A stretch of 64,000 nucleotides of DNA from an uncultured Lachnospiraceae bacterium (GTDB lineage Bacteria > Bacillota > Clostridia > Lachnospirales > Lachnospiraceae), in the NCBI GenBank assembly GCA_900544445.1, contig UQVK01000006.1:1-64000 (forward strand), read 5' to 3'. Positions 27,068 to 36,130 of this stretch are shown piece by piece; within the stretch, counting starts at the first letter, position 1; each line of letters starts with the position of its first letter. The position numbers were made by a program, and so were the translations under genes. The notes under the pieces were generated by a model. That model saw nothing but the letters and a program-made list of their open reading frames with translations. It had not been told where the DNA came from and did not search any database.

Positions 27068-28868
27068 GAAAAAAATCTTCCTCATCACCGCGGCATCCAT
27101 GCTGGCCGTGCTGCTTCTTTCCTATGCGGCCATATATTTTTATTTCTACCACTCCATTTTTCAGGAAACCATGATCAACCAGCGGACCAACGTGGAGCTG
27201 AACCGGCGGATGGCGGATAATTTTCTGGAGTCCATTTACCAGACGGCCGTTCAGCTCGTCAGCGACAAGGCGCTCGGGGAATATCTCAGCGAGGACGGAG
27301 AGGACCCCATGGATTCCATCCGGGCAAGGCTCGCCATTCAGGATCAGTTTGCCCATTATGCCACCCATCAGGTGGTAAACAGCACCTATTACTACAGAAA
27401 TACCCTGTTTCTCTCCGATCTGCTTCCCATTGCGGATTCCTTTGAGGCCTATACCCTCAACGACAATCCCTATGTGGCTTCCAATTCCGTTTTTTCCAAT
27501 TCCAGGGTCAGGGAGGAGGACTGGTATCAGGAAACGGTGAAGAACAACATTTACGTCTTTCTCAATGAGGCAACCGATGAAATCTGCATCGCCAGAAAGA
27601 TCACCAATACCTATTATATCGGCCCCTATGATTCCAACGGAACGGCGGTCATGGTGGTCAGCGTGGCCAGCAGCCAGATTGAAAATGTGCTCTCCAGCAG
27701 CCTGGTCACGCCGGGAAGCGGTTATGCGGTTCTGAATGAGGACGGGGAGATTCTGTACCGGAGCAGCCCGCAGATTCCCTCCAGCGTATACGACAGCGCC
27801 TGGAACACCTTCTGCCTGAACGGGGAGGAAGAATTTTCCCTGAAGGCGGACGGCGCCGTCTATCTGGCGAATTACCGGCAGGCGCAGTACGGCATCCAGC
27901 TCCTGTTTCTGACGCCGAACAGCGATATCCTCGCCAACGTGAGGCCGCTGCTCGCAACCTACAGCCTGATTTTTGCCGGAATCGCCCTGGTCATCCTCGC
28001 GGTCATCTACCTGGTCGCCGGACAGCTGAGCCGCCCGCTCATCCGCTTTTCCACGGCCGTCGCCGAAATCCGCGACACCAGAACCTGCGACCTGTCCAGC
28101 CTGCATGTTTCCAACGAAAAGGAATTGATGATTCTGGAGAAAAGCTTCTGCAAGCTGATTAAAAATGTAAACGGACTCATTGAGGATATCCGCATCCAGG
28201 ACGAAAAGGAAAAGCGCTCCCAGCTCCGCGCCCTCCAGGCCCAGATCAATCCCCATTTTATTTTCAACGCGATGGACATGGTCAACTGGCTCTCCCTGTC
28301 CCGGGGCTGCGACGACATTGCGGAAATCGTCTCCTCCATCGCCAGCCTGATGCGCTACAGCATCACCGACGCGGACAGCATGGTGCCCGTCACCCTGGAG
28401 CTGGAAAACATCCGGGAATTTATCTCCATCTATCAGCTGCGCCACAACAACCGCCCCATCCTGCAGGCCGACCTGCAGAGCGAGACCCTTCTGATTCCCA
28501 AATTCACCCTGCAGCCCCTGGTGGAGAACGCGGTCAGACATGCCGTCCCGCCGCAGGGAGAGGATCTGCGCATTGATGTCAAAGCCTGGCTGGAAGGGGA
28601 GCTTTCCATCATTGAGGTACATGACAACGGCACAGAATGCAGTGCGGATGAACTGAACCGCCATCTGAATTATGAGAAAACGGACCTTCAGATCTCCAGC
28701 GGCTTCGGCATCCGGAATGTGAATGAAAGAATCGGTCTCCGTTTCGGCGCAGGCAGTAATCTTTCCTATCGGAACGAAGCGGACGGCAGCCTGACGGCAC
28801 GTATTACGCTGCACGGAAGCTCCGACATGGATACACAGCAAGAATCAGGAAATCCTCCTGTAAATTGA
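27057..28868 (+). CDS. YesM-like sensor histidine kinase
   Basis: 603-aa membrane kinase. It has a first helix at ~5-28, a ~270-residue Cache-like extracytoplasmic sensor, a second helix at ~297-325, a HAMP-like linker, the His_kinase motif QINPHFIFNAMDMVNWLS with the phosphorylated His, and an ATP-binding domain with NAVRHAV, DNG and GFGIRNVNERI. The G1 box reads DNGT rather than the usual DNGxG. GGGAGG lies five bases before the ATG. It works with the YesN-like regulator to sense an external saccharide. Confidence 0.92.
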   Translation: MGIRKKIFLITAASMLAVLLLSYAAIYFYFYHSIFQETMINQRTNVELNRRMADNFLESIYQTAVQLVSDKALGEYLSEDGEDPMDSIRARLAIQDQFAHYATHQVVNSTYYYRNTLFLSDLLPIADSFEAYTLNDNPYVASNSVFSNSRVREEDWYQETVKNNIYVFLNEATDEICIARKITNTYYIGPYDSNGTAVMVVSVASSQIENVLSSSLVTPGSGYAVLNEDGEILYRSSPQIPSSVYDSAWNTFCLNGEEEFSLKADGAVYLANYRQAQYGIQLLFLTPNSDILANVRPLLATYSLIFAGIALVILAVIYLVAGQLSRPLIRFSTAVAEIRDTRTCDLSSLHVSNEKELMILEKSFCKLIKNVNGLIEDIRIQDEKEKRSQLRALQAQINPHFIFNAMDMVNWLSLSRGCDDIAEIVSSIASLMRYSITDADSMVPVTLELENIREFISIYQLRHNNRPILQADLQSETLLIPKFTLQPLVENAVRHAVPPQGEDLRIDVKAWLEGELSIIEVHDNGTECSADELNRHLNYEKTDLQISSGFGIRNVNERIGLRFGAGSNLSYRNEADGSLTARITLHGSSDMDTQQESGNPPVN

Positions 28869-28888
28869 AAACAAGAAAGGGAAAACAC

Positions 28889-30241
28889 ATGAAAAAAGAA
28901 ATGATTCAGGACGGTGTACACAGCTACACGGAAGAGGAATGCTATGTTCCTCCCAAAGAAAAAGCGGTTCAGGAACATCTGGACTGGTTCATGGGCCTCA
29001 AACTCGGCCTCATGATGCACTGGGCCCCCGGCTGCCAGCTCGGCACGCTGGAATCCTGGCCCCTGTCCGACGGGGACGGATCCTGGTCCCAGGCGGATGT
29101 GGACTGGACGGATATCGAGACCTTCAAGCAGCAGTATATCAACGCCAACAGGACTTTCAATCCTGTCCGCTTCCGCCCGGACAGATGGGCCGAACTTGCG
29201 GAGGAATGCGGATTCAAATATCTGCTGTTCACCACCAAGCATCATGACGGTTTCTGCATGTTCGACACACAGACCACCGATTATAAGATCACCGATCCAT
29301 CCTGTCCGTTCCACACCAGCCCCTATGCGGACATCACCCGCAGCCTGTACGACGAATTCCGCAAACGGGGCATGGCGATTTCCGTTTATTTCTCCAAGCC
29401 CGACTGGCACAGCGACGACTACTGGCACAGAGAATTCGGAACGGCGCCCACCCGCAACGTGAACTATTCCATTGAGGAGCATCCGGAAATGTGGGAACGC
29501 TTCGTATCCTATACCCACCGGCAGATCGAAGAGCTGGGAACCCGCTACGGCAAAATAGACTGCCTCTGGCTGGATGGCGGCTGGGTGAATCCGGACAATC
29601 AGGGACAGGATATCCGTCTCGGAGAAATCGTAAACAAACTTCGCAGCGGCCCCCAGCCCCACCTGATCGTCTGCGACCGGACCGTGGGCGGCGAGTTTGA
29701 AAACATCGTCACGCCCGAAAAGGAAATTCCCGAACGGCCCATGAACATTCCCTGGGAAACCTGCACCACCGTGGGAGACCGTTTCTCCTTCCATTATACG
29801 GACAACTTCAAAACAGGAAGGCAGCTCGTCCATCTCCTTCTTAATGTGGTTTCCAGAGGCGGCAATCTGGCCCTGAACGTGGCTCCTCAGCCGGACGGCG
29901 CCCTGCCCGCCGGCGCCGTGGCTTCCCTCCGCGACCTCGGCCGCTGGATGCGCATCCACGGGGAAGGCATTTACAATACCACGATTGCGGAACCCTATTT
30001 CATCCGGAACATCCGTTACACGGCCAAGGGCGATACCCGTTACATCTTCTATCTCTATGAAGACTGCGCCGCCCTGCCGCTGAAGCTGCATCTGCAGTTT
30101 TCCGGCAAGGCGCACAAAATCCGCCTGATGCGTACCGGGCAGGAGGTTCCCTTCGAGCAGCATGAGGGAGAACTGCTTCTGGATACCTCCGCCATCGACC
30201 GGAATACCGCCTTTTATGCGGACTGCTTTGTTGTAAATTAA
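28889..30241 (+). CDS. Alpha-L-fucosidase (GH29)
   Basis: 450-aa glycosidase releasing alpha-linked L-fucose. The N-terminal motif KLGLMMHWAP, then FTTKHHDGFCMFDTQ and DCLWLDGGW with the nucleophile Asp near 229, are the GH29 hallmarks. A beta-sandwich C-terminal region follows. No signal peptide is visible, so it acts on imported oligosaccharides. The ATG at 28889 follows a modest AAAGGG site, 20 bases after the kinase stop, and is transcribed with it. Coupling with two sulfatases suggests a sulfated, fucosylated target such as mucin O-glycans; this is inference. Confidence 0.9.
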   Translation: MKKEMIQDGVHSYTEEECYVPPKEKAVQEHLDWFMGLKLGLMMHWAPGCQLGTLESWPLSDGDGSWSQADVDWTDIETFKQQYINANRTFNPVRFRPDRWAELAEECGFKYLLFTTKHHDGFCMFDTQTTDYKITDPSCPFHTSPYADITRSLYDEFRKRGMAISVYFSKPDWHSDDYWHREFGTAPTRNVNYSIEEHPEMWERFVSYTHRQIEELGTRYGKIDCLWLDGGWVNPDNQGQDIRLGEIVNKLRSGPQPHLIVCDRTVGGEFENIVTPEKEIPERPMNIPWETCTTVGDRFSFHYTDNFKTGRQLVHLLLNVVSRGGNLALNVAPQPDGALPAGAVASLRDLGRWMRIHGEGIYNTTIAEPYFIRNIRYTAKGDTRYIFYLYEDCAALPLKLHLQFSGKAHKIRLMRTGQEVPFEQHEGELLLDTSAIDRNTAFYADCFVVN

Positions 30242-30254
30242 ACCGATTTTCATC

Positions 30255-30320
30255 GAAACAGCTCCTGAAAGGAATCCTCCGGAAAATTTCCTTTTCGTTG
30301 ATTCCTTCCAGGAGCTGTTC
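30255..30320. terminator. Long hairpin between convergent fucosidase and GH28 genes
   Basis: GAAACAGCTCCTG pairs with CAGGAGCTGTTC, and inner GGAATC pairs with GATTCC, giving a long imperfect stem between two converging genes. T tracts are weak, so it may be a bidirectional terminator or a 3'-end protector. Confidence 0.6.
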
Positions 30321-30356
30321 CTCTGTGAGAAAGCTTCCGATGGAAGGGTCGGGACG

Positions 30357-32747
30357 TTATCCCCTCACATCATACAGCCTGATCTTTTCTCTCGTTTCTT
30401 CCGCCCTGGGCGTGATATCAATTCCCTCCAGTCTGATCCCATCCGCATGGCGGACCCAGATGCCGCAGGCGTCCACATCGCCGAAGGTATTGTTTTCCGG
30501 ATACTCCTTCAGATATTCTTCAATCTTCTCCGGCACGTGAAGAACTGCCCGGGTATTCCGGTACCTGACACAAAAATCCTCCACCGTGATATTCTTCACC
30601 GGACGCCGGATGGCTGCTCCGTCTTCCGTCTCACAGGCAAATCCGAAAATCAGGCTTGGCACTTCCGCATTCTCCGCTGTGACATGCACAATCCGTATGT
30701 CTTCAATGGCGCCTCCCCACCCCCGGTCGTCTTCCGTTTCTACGGGGAAACCATACCGGTTCCGGCAGTTCAGACAGAGGAACAGAGGGCAGGTCACCCG
30801 GTCCATGGAGATATTTTTGAGGCTCACATCCCGGATCCGGCTTCCGTCTGCGGATTCCACCGCGATGCCGCTGGTGGTTCCGGGATAGAGATCCGGCATG
30901 AAGAAGCGGCAGTCCTCCACCGATACGCGGGAAATATCCCATGCGGTTTCCGTGCCGATCTTAAAGGCATTCATCACCGTTATCACACTGCAGTCCCGGA
31001 TTCGGATGTCCTCCATGCTTCTTCCCGTATCCTGCGGATTCTTCAGGACAATTCCGTCGTCCGCCGTGGATATGAAACAGTGCCGGATCTCCACATGGCT
31101 GCTGCCCGTCACATCGATTCCATCCGTGTTGGCCACATGCCGGTTGTTGTCAATGACCATATCCTCCACCAGAACCTGGTCACAGGCGTACAGATTCAGC
31201 GTCCATGCCATGGAGTCCCGGAGTACCACATTTTTTACCGACACATTTTTACATTCCTTCAGATACACCAGAAAGCCGGGCCGTCTGGTTTCTCCCACGC
31301 CCTCCCGGTATTTGTCCACGGAAAACCGGATTCTTCTCCGGTAATTGTAGCGCAGCGTATCCGAAGGCAGGCTGTCGTCCCGTGTTCCACGCTCCGCCAG
31401 CCGGGTAACCTCCATGGGAGTCAGCCGGGGCTTCAGCTTCGGCTCATATACATACCACTCCCCGTTTCCATGAATGGTTCCGCCTCCGGTAATCACCACG
31501 TTCTCCGCATTTTCCGCCATAATAAATGCGGTGTCCAGCCTTCCGCTCTCCCGGGACGCCGTCAAAACAGCATCCGGCGCGATATGAAGCACCGTATTGT
31601 CATACAGGTGAATGGTTCCGGACAGGTAATTTCCTCCTGCCACGAGCACCGTACCGCCGCCTGCCTTCCTGCAGGCGTCCGCAGCAGCCTGAATGGCCGC
31701 CGTATTCACCCGTTCCGGAATGGGCGACGCACCGAAACGACGGATATCGAATACCCGCTCCCCTTCCGGCAGCTTCTGTTTTTTATCGATATATTCCTCA
31801 AAGGACAGTTCTTCATAATAATCACCGGGATAGATCCGCCCCAGTCCGGGATAGGTCGGCTCCTCCGGCTCGAAGGTGACATAGTGTTCCAGATCCGGCG
31901 TATAAGCCATGGCGATGCTTGCCCCAAAGGGAAAATCCCCTCCCCGTTCATCGTCCCCGTGGTAAAACATCAGATAACCGTCAATTCCCGGAATCTGCGT
32001 GCCGTCCAGGACAAACCCGGCCGTAATCCGATCCCTCGCCCACAGGAAACGGCTCTGGGATAGGTAGTTATCCGGCGCGCCCGGCTCAAAGTGCTTCAGA
32101 TCGGCGGATTTCAGCAGACCGATTCCGTTTTCCGGGGAATGGAAAATCCAGTACAACCCATCCTTTACGATCACGCACACATTTTCTCCACAGGGCGCGC
32201 TTCCCGCCCAGGTCCAGTTCACCAGATCCCTTGACCAGGACCAGGAAACTCCATTCTGTTTGTAGAAGCACCAGATGATTTCCGGATCGTCCTTGTCCCG
32301 CACCAGAAAAGGGTCAATCATCCGCCCCATTTCTTCTTCCGGCACATCCTTCCCCTTCAACCGCAGCAGTACAGGCTCCTCAAAGTGTTCCAGATCCGTG
32401 GTCCTCATGGTGTAGATACGGCTGTTTTCATTGCCGAACCGTTCCCCGTTTTCCCGGCAATAGGTCTGCATGCACAGATACCAGCTGCCGTCATGGTAAA
32501 ACAGGTTTCCCGGACTGGAATACTCCTTCGCCTTATCCTTCGGCGTCAGGCTCACCGGTTCGCTCCAGTGGATCAGATCCGTGCTTTTACACATCCCGAT
32601 GGTAAAATACTGTTCCCTCTCCTCCTGATGCACCATGGTGAAATACAGGTACATGGTTCCCTCGTGATAATAGGCCGCCGGGTCACGAAAACCCAGTCTC
32701 TCCGTCTGTTTCAGAATCAGCGGTGTTTTGATGTTTTTCAGAGCCAT
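30357..32747 (-). CDS. Two-domain glycosidase: GH43-like propeller fused to GH28
   Basis: 796-aa protein. Residues ~1-330 look like a GH43/GH32-type five-bladed propeller (FRDPAAYYHEGTMYLYFTMV, MIDPFLVRDKDDPEIIWCFYKQ). Residues ~345-780 are a GH28 parallel beta-helix: VFDIRRFGASP entry motif, AGGGTVLVAGG, then NTDGIDV and TADDGIVLKN carrying the catalytic Asps of polygalacturonases. I do not see the usual GHG and RIK motifs clearly, so the exact GH28 activity is open. No signal peptide. ATG 32747 has GAGAGG six bases upstream. It is the last gene of the reverse operon and probably trims imported galacturonide-type oligomers. Confidence 0.82.
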   Translation of the reverse strand: MALKNIKTPLILKQTERLGFRDPAAYYHEGTMYLYFTMVHQEEREQYFTIGMCKSTDLIHWSEPVSLTPKDKAKEYSSPGNLFYHDGSWYLCMQTYCRENGERFGNENSRIYTMRTTDLEHFEEPVLLRLKGKDVPEEEMGRMIDPFLVRDKDDPEIIWCFYKQNGVSWSWSRDLVNWTWAGSAPCGENVCVIVKDGLYWIFHSPENGIGLLKSADLKHFEPGAPDNYLSQSRFLWARDRITAGFVLDGTQIPGIDGYLMFYHGDDERGGDFPFGASIAMAYTPDLEHYVTFEPEEPTYPGLGRIYPGDYYEELSFEEYIDKKQKLPEGERVFDIRRFGASPIPERVNTAAIQAAADACRKAGGGTVLVAGGNYLSGTIHLYDNTVLHIAPDAVLTASRESGRLDTAFIMAENAENVVITGGGTIHGNGEWYVYEPKLKPRLTPMEVTRLAERGTRDDSLPSDTLRYNYRRRIRFSVDKYREGVGETRRPGFLVYLKECKNVSVKNVVLRDSMAWTLNLYACDQVLVEDMVIDNNRHVANTDGIDVTGSSHVEIRHCFISTADDGIVLKNPQDTGRSMEDIRIRDCSVITVMNAFKIGTETAWDISRVSVEDCRFFMPDLYPGTTSGIAVESADGSRIRDVSLKNISMDRVTCPLFLCLNCRNRYGFPVETEDDRGWGGAIEDIRIVHVTAENAEVPSLIFGFACETEDGAAIRRPVKNITVEDFCVRYRNTRAVLHVPEKIEEYLKEYPENNTFGDVDACGIWVRHADGIRLEGIDITPRAEETREKIRLYDVRG

Positions 32748-32772
32748 AGCTTTCCTCTCCATATACAGATTT

Positions 32773-34325
32773 CTATGAAGGATCAAAATGGAAGCTGGCA
32801 GCCTTCAGAACACCTGCCGTTCCGTTTCCCTGATGAACTGCCCCAAGTCCCGTTTTTACGCCGACCCATTTCCCGGGCGTAACCACTTCGTTCCTTCCGA
32901 CCTTTCTGAATTCTTTTCCTTCTTCACTGATCTGGTAAGAAACGATTCTCGTTTCTTTGACCGTCATTCTGATGCAGAGCTGATCCTTCGTAATTTCCTC
33001 CAGATATTCGTGAGATTCCTCTCCTTCATTCCATATTCCGCTCCACTGCTGCAGCAGCATTTTCCCATCTTTCTTTTCCAGCATCAGCGCGGAATAATGG
33101 CCTCCCAAAGTCACAAGGCCGCCAATATCTCCTTCCACTCATCCAGCAGGAGAAGAACGGACACAGTAAACGCAGGCGCAGGCCATTTCTGCAACAACAG
33201 GCTGGACACATCGGACAGCTTCACCTGCGGTTCGATTTTCTGTGCATATAGCTTCAGAATGCCATCTCCGCAGTCATACCATTCCCTCCGGTGGTTCGCA
33301 TTCCACTGCCACTGCAGTCCCAGCCTCTTACTCTGGAAATCATCACTGGAATCAGGGGTTTCAACGGGGTATTCTCTTCCCACATCCGGCTTTCTGTAAG
33401 ACAGCACCGGCTCTCCACACCCGTTTTCGTCCGGATTCTCTCCAATCACGGGCCAGTCCTCTTCCCAGCGCATGGGTTGCAGATGAATCACCCTTCCTGC
33501 ATTCCCGGCATCCTGAAAATGAAGAAACCAGCTCTCTCCATTCGGTGTATCCACCCAGGCTCCCTGATGCGGGCCATTGACCGGCGTTGTTCCCTGACGA
33601 AGAACAATCCGCTCCTCATATGGCCCCTCTATGTTTCGGGAACGCAGCACCGTCTGCCATCCATTTGTCACGCCTCCTGCCGGTGCAAAAATATAGTAAT
33701 ATCCGTTTCTCCTGTATAATTTGGGGCCTTCAATGGTGGGCTGCGTTTCGTGCCCGTCATAAATAAATTTTCCTTCTCCGGTCAGCTCAGAACAGTCCTC
33801 CTTCATGGGAGACAGATACAGCCAGCTTTCCAGTCCGACCCGGCTTTTGGCAAACGCGCTCACCATATACGCCTTTCCATCATCGTCCCAAAACGGACAG
33901 GGATCAATCCAGCCGGTCACCTTCTTGACATATTCCAGCCGGCTCCAGACTCCCCAGGGATCCGTCGTCCGGGATACCATAATCCCTTCATCCGGAAAAG
34001 GAACCAGTACATAGTACACGCCGTTATGGTAACGGATCGCAGGCGCCCACACCCCACAGCCGTGCCTGGGAACATCATAGCCGGGAAGAGGAATATTTTC
34101 CGCCACATAATTAATTACTTTCCAGTTCACCAGATCTCTGGAATGGAGAACAGGGATTGCCGGCGTATTGCAGAAGCTGGACGCAATCATAAAATAATCT
34201 TCTCCAACCCGGATCGCATCCAGATCGGAGTAATCGGCGTACAGAATCGGGTTCCGGTATGTTCCATCCCCCTGATCCGCAGTCCATACGCTTTTCGCTA
34301 TTTCTTTTTTATCTTCCATTTTCAT
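32773..34325 (-). pseudogene. GH43 glycosidase (subfamily-12-like) interrupted by a frameshift
   Basis: The first frame (34325 to 33111) encodes ~404 aa: a GH43 propeller with YADYSDLDAIRV, VTGWIDPCPFWDDDGKAY and TIEGPKLYRRNGYYYIFAP, the three acidic catalytic sites. It then begins the C-terminal concanavalin-like sandwich (..PAPAFTVSVLLLLDE) and stops. The rest of that sandwich continues in another reverse frame from about 33138 to 32773 (..GDIGGLVTLGGHYSALML..FHFDPS). One missing base near 33136-33143 joins them. The catalytic domain is intact, so a truncated enzyme may be made, or this is a sequencing error. AGGAG precedes ATG 34325. Likely an arabinofuranosidase or xylosidase. Confidence 0.82.
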
Positions 34326-34366
34326 TGGTCTCCTGTTTTTCTCTTTCCACCCGTACAGGGGCCCTG

Positions 34367-36013
34367 TCACCCGATATTCCGGATTGTGATCGTCCGGTCG
34401 AACTCCGTATAGTCTGTGAAGTACAGAGTGAAGCAGTTCTCATCCCGGGCTTCGCTGCCAAACTTTCCCGCGGTATAGGAATGTGTTCCAAAGCCCGGCC
34501 CGATTTCCAGCGCATCTTCCGCATTTTCAAACCGGGTCATCCCATCTTTCGCCACGACCAGCCGGTTTTTCAGGCCCTGTATGGAAAACCAGGGATTCTC
34601 CGCCCGGTCCGCTCCCTGCACCGCCGCCTCGATGCGGAAAGGCGCATTTTCAATTCCATGCAGGCGAAAATCGATCCGGATTCCATCTTCCGCATCGTGA
34701 ACCCGCACCTGAATCTTCAGATCCGGCCCCAGCTTCTTCTCCCTTTTGGAATGATCCATCTTCCACCAGTCGCTGGTATCCTGCGCTTCCCGAAAAGGAA
34801 GGTAATACCAGCCCCTCATCACCTGAGTCAGTTCAAAGCCGTCCTCCGTTTCCGTCAGTGTCTCCGGCACAAAGGCCCTGTGTTCGCAGACACATCCCCC
34901 GATTTTCAGGGCCACGTCAATGGAACGATTGCTGAAGTACAGAAAATTGCTCTTTCCCTTCATCAGCGTATAGGTGAAATCCCCTCTTTTGATTCTGGCA
35001 ATCCCCGACTCTTCATACAGCTTTCTGTAATCCTGTTCCTTCCAGACCGCATCGCTTTCAAAATCGATCAGTTCCGGATGATTCATGTAATTCAGCAGGC
35101 AATCTGGAGCCGGCAGCCCGTTTGCTTCCGTCAGATCAAAGATATGCTTCGCAAATGCGACGAACTCCGGAATTCCCCTTCTCTTCCCAAGAAACAGATA
35201 TTCCCAGTAATAGCCTCCCGGATAAACCCGTTTGCCATTGTCCTGTCTGGTTGAGTTGGAGGTGAAAATCGTTCCGTCCGGTTCCATGTAGGTCAGCATC
35301 ATCCACAGATTTCTCTCCACATGGTCAAAATAGCTTTCTTCTCCGGTATAAACCCCCAAAGTAATCATCGCGTTATTATTGACCATATTGTAACCGCCCG
35401 CCGACTTTTCCGCATATTCCCCATCCTCGTTGCAGTCGATCCCTTCGACCAGATACGCCTGCGCCGCTTCCGCATAGGCAGGTTTTCCGAAAAAGTCCGC
35501 ACACTCCACCAGGCTTGATGCGATTGCCCAGCGGTGATTCGGCGTGTGGAATCCCCCGTTCAGCAGTCCCTCCGCCGCCCGGCCGGCAATGGCAGAAAGC
35601 TTTTCATAAATCCGCTCCTGCTTTTCATCCCGTTCCTGTTTTCTCAGATAATGCAGGCAGGGCATCATTCCCTTCAGATTGAAAGCCGTATCCGGCGCGG
35701 AATGGAAATTACAGTTGATCAGATCAAACAGACCGTCCTCATGCTGATATCTTTCCACGAAATCCAGCCCGGTCAGAACCCGGTCAGCCACCTGTTCCTC
35801 CTGATAATATACGCTGTCTTCATTGCTGTAGGCTGCCGTCATGGACGCAAGCAGATGGATCGTGTATTTTGCATCAAAAAGGTCCTCCTCATCCGGGAAT
35901 CCGCCGTAAAACCGGCTCTGTGGATCCATATTCTGCATGCGCAGTGCTCTTTTCACTTTCCTGTCATTTTCCTCTGTCATTTTCCGATAATGCTGTCTCA
36001 TAAACCGTTCCAT
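34367..36013 (-). CDS. Alpha/alpha-toroid carbohydrate-active protein, unassigned family
   Basis: 548-aa protein. Residues ~1-330 are rich in helices with repeated aromatic/His motifs (HTPNHRWAIASSLVECADFF, AGGYNMVNNNAMITLG, YPGGYYWEYLFLGKRRG), as in (alpha/alpha) toroid lyases and hydrolases. Residues ~350-548 are beta-rich. This two-part build resembles heparinase II/III-like or related polysaccharide lyases, but I cannot place it in a family. No signal peptide. It lies between the binding-protein gene and the GH43 gene in one operon, so its substrate is probably the same imported oligosaccharide. AAGGGG precedes the ATG closely. Confidence 0.6.
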   Translation of the reverse strand: MERFMRQHYRKMTEENDRKVKRALRMQNMDPQSRFYGGFPDEEDLFDAKYTIHLLASMTAAYSNEDSVYYQEEQVADRVLTGLDFVERYQHEDGLFDLINCNFHSAPDTAFNLKGMMPCLHYLRKQERDEKQERIYEKLSAIAGRAAEGLLNGGFHTPNHRWAIASSLVECADFFGKPAYAEAAQAYLVEGIDCNEDGEYAEKSAGGYNMVNNNAMITLGVYTGEESYFDHVERNLWMMLTYMEPDGTIFTSNSTRQDNGKRVYPGGYYWEYLFLGKRRGIPEFVAFAKHIFDLTEANGLPAPDCLLNYMNHPELIDFESDAVWKEQDYRKLYEESGIARIKRGDFTYTLMKGKSNFLYFSNRSIDVALKIGGCVCEHRAFVPETLTETEDGFELTQVMRGWYYLPFREAQDTSDWWKMDHSKREKKLGPDLKIQVRVHDAEDGIRIDFRLHGIENAPFRIEAAVQGADRAENPWFSIQGLKNRLVVAKDGMTRFENAEDALEIGPGFGTHSYTAGKFGSEARDENCFTLYFTDYTEFDRTITIRNIG

Positions 36014-36130
36014 CTTCCCCTTTCTTTTTTGGTTTTTCTTCCAGATTATACCATGGAAACAGGCCGCCACAATCCTGCAGCAGCCTGTTTTCTATTTTTT
36101 CCTCTGTTAATGGGAGGCAGAGAAAACCTG
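36014..36130. other. Gap with hairpin between binding-protein and toroid genes
   Basis: AAACAGGC and GCCTGTTT (about 36058-36093) can pair. The following TTTCTATTTTTT run lies on the + side, so it is not a canonical terminator for the reverse operon. It may be an RNA stability element below the highly expressed binding-protein gene. Confidence 0.4.

Noticed and set aside
27039..28841. 600-aa reverse ORF opposite the histidine kinase
   Set aside because: Antisense shadow; the forward frame has all kinase motifs and a ribosome-binding site.
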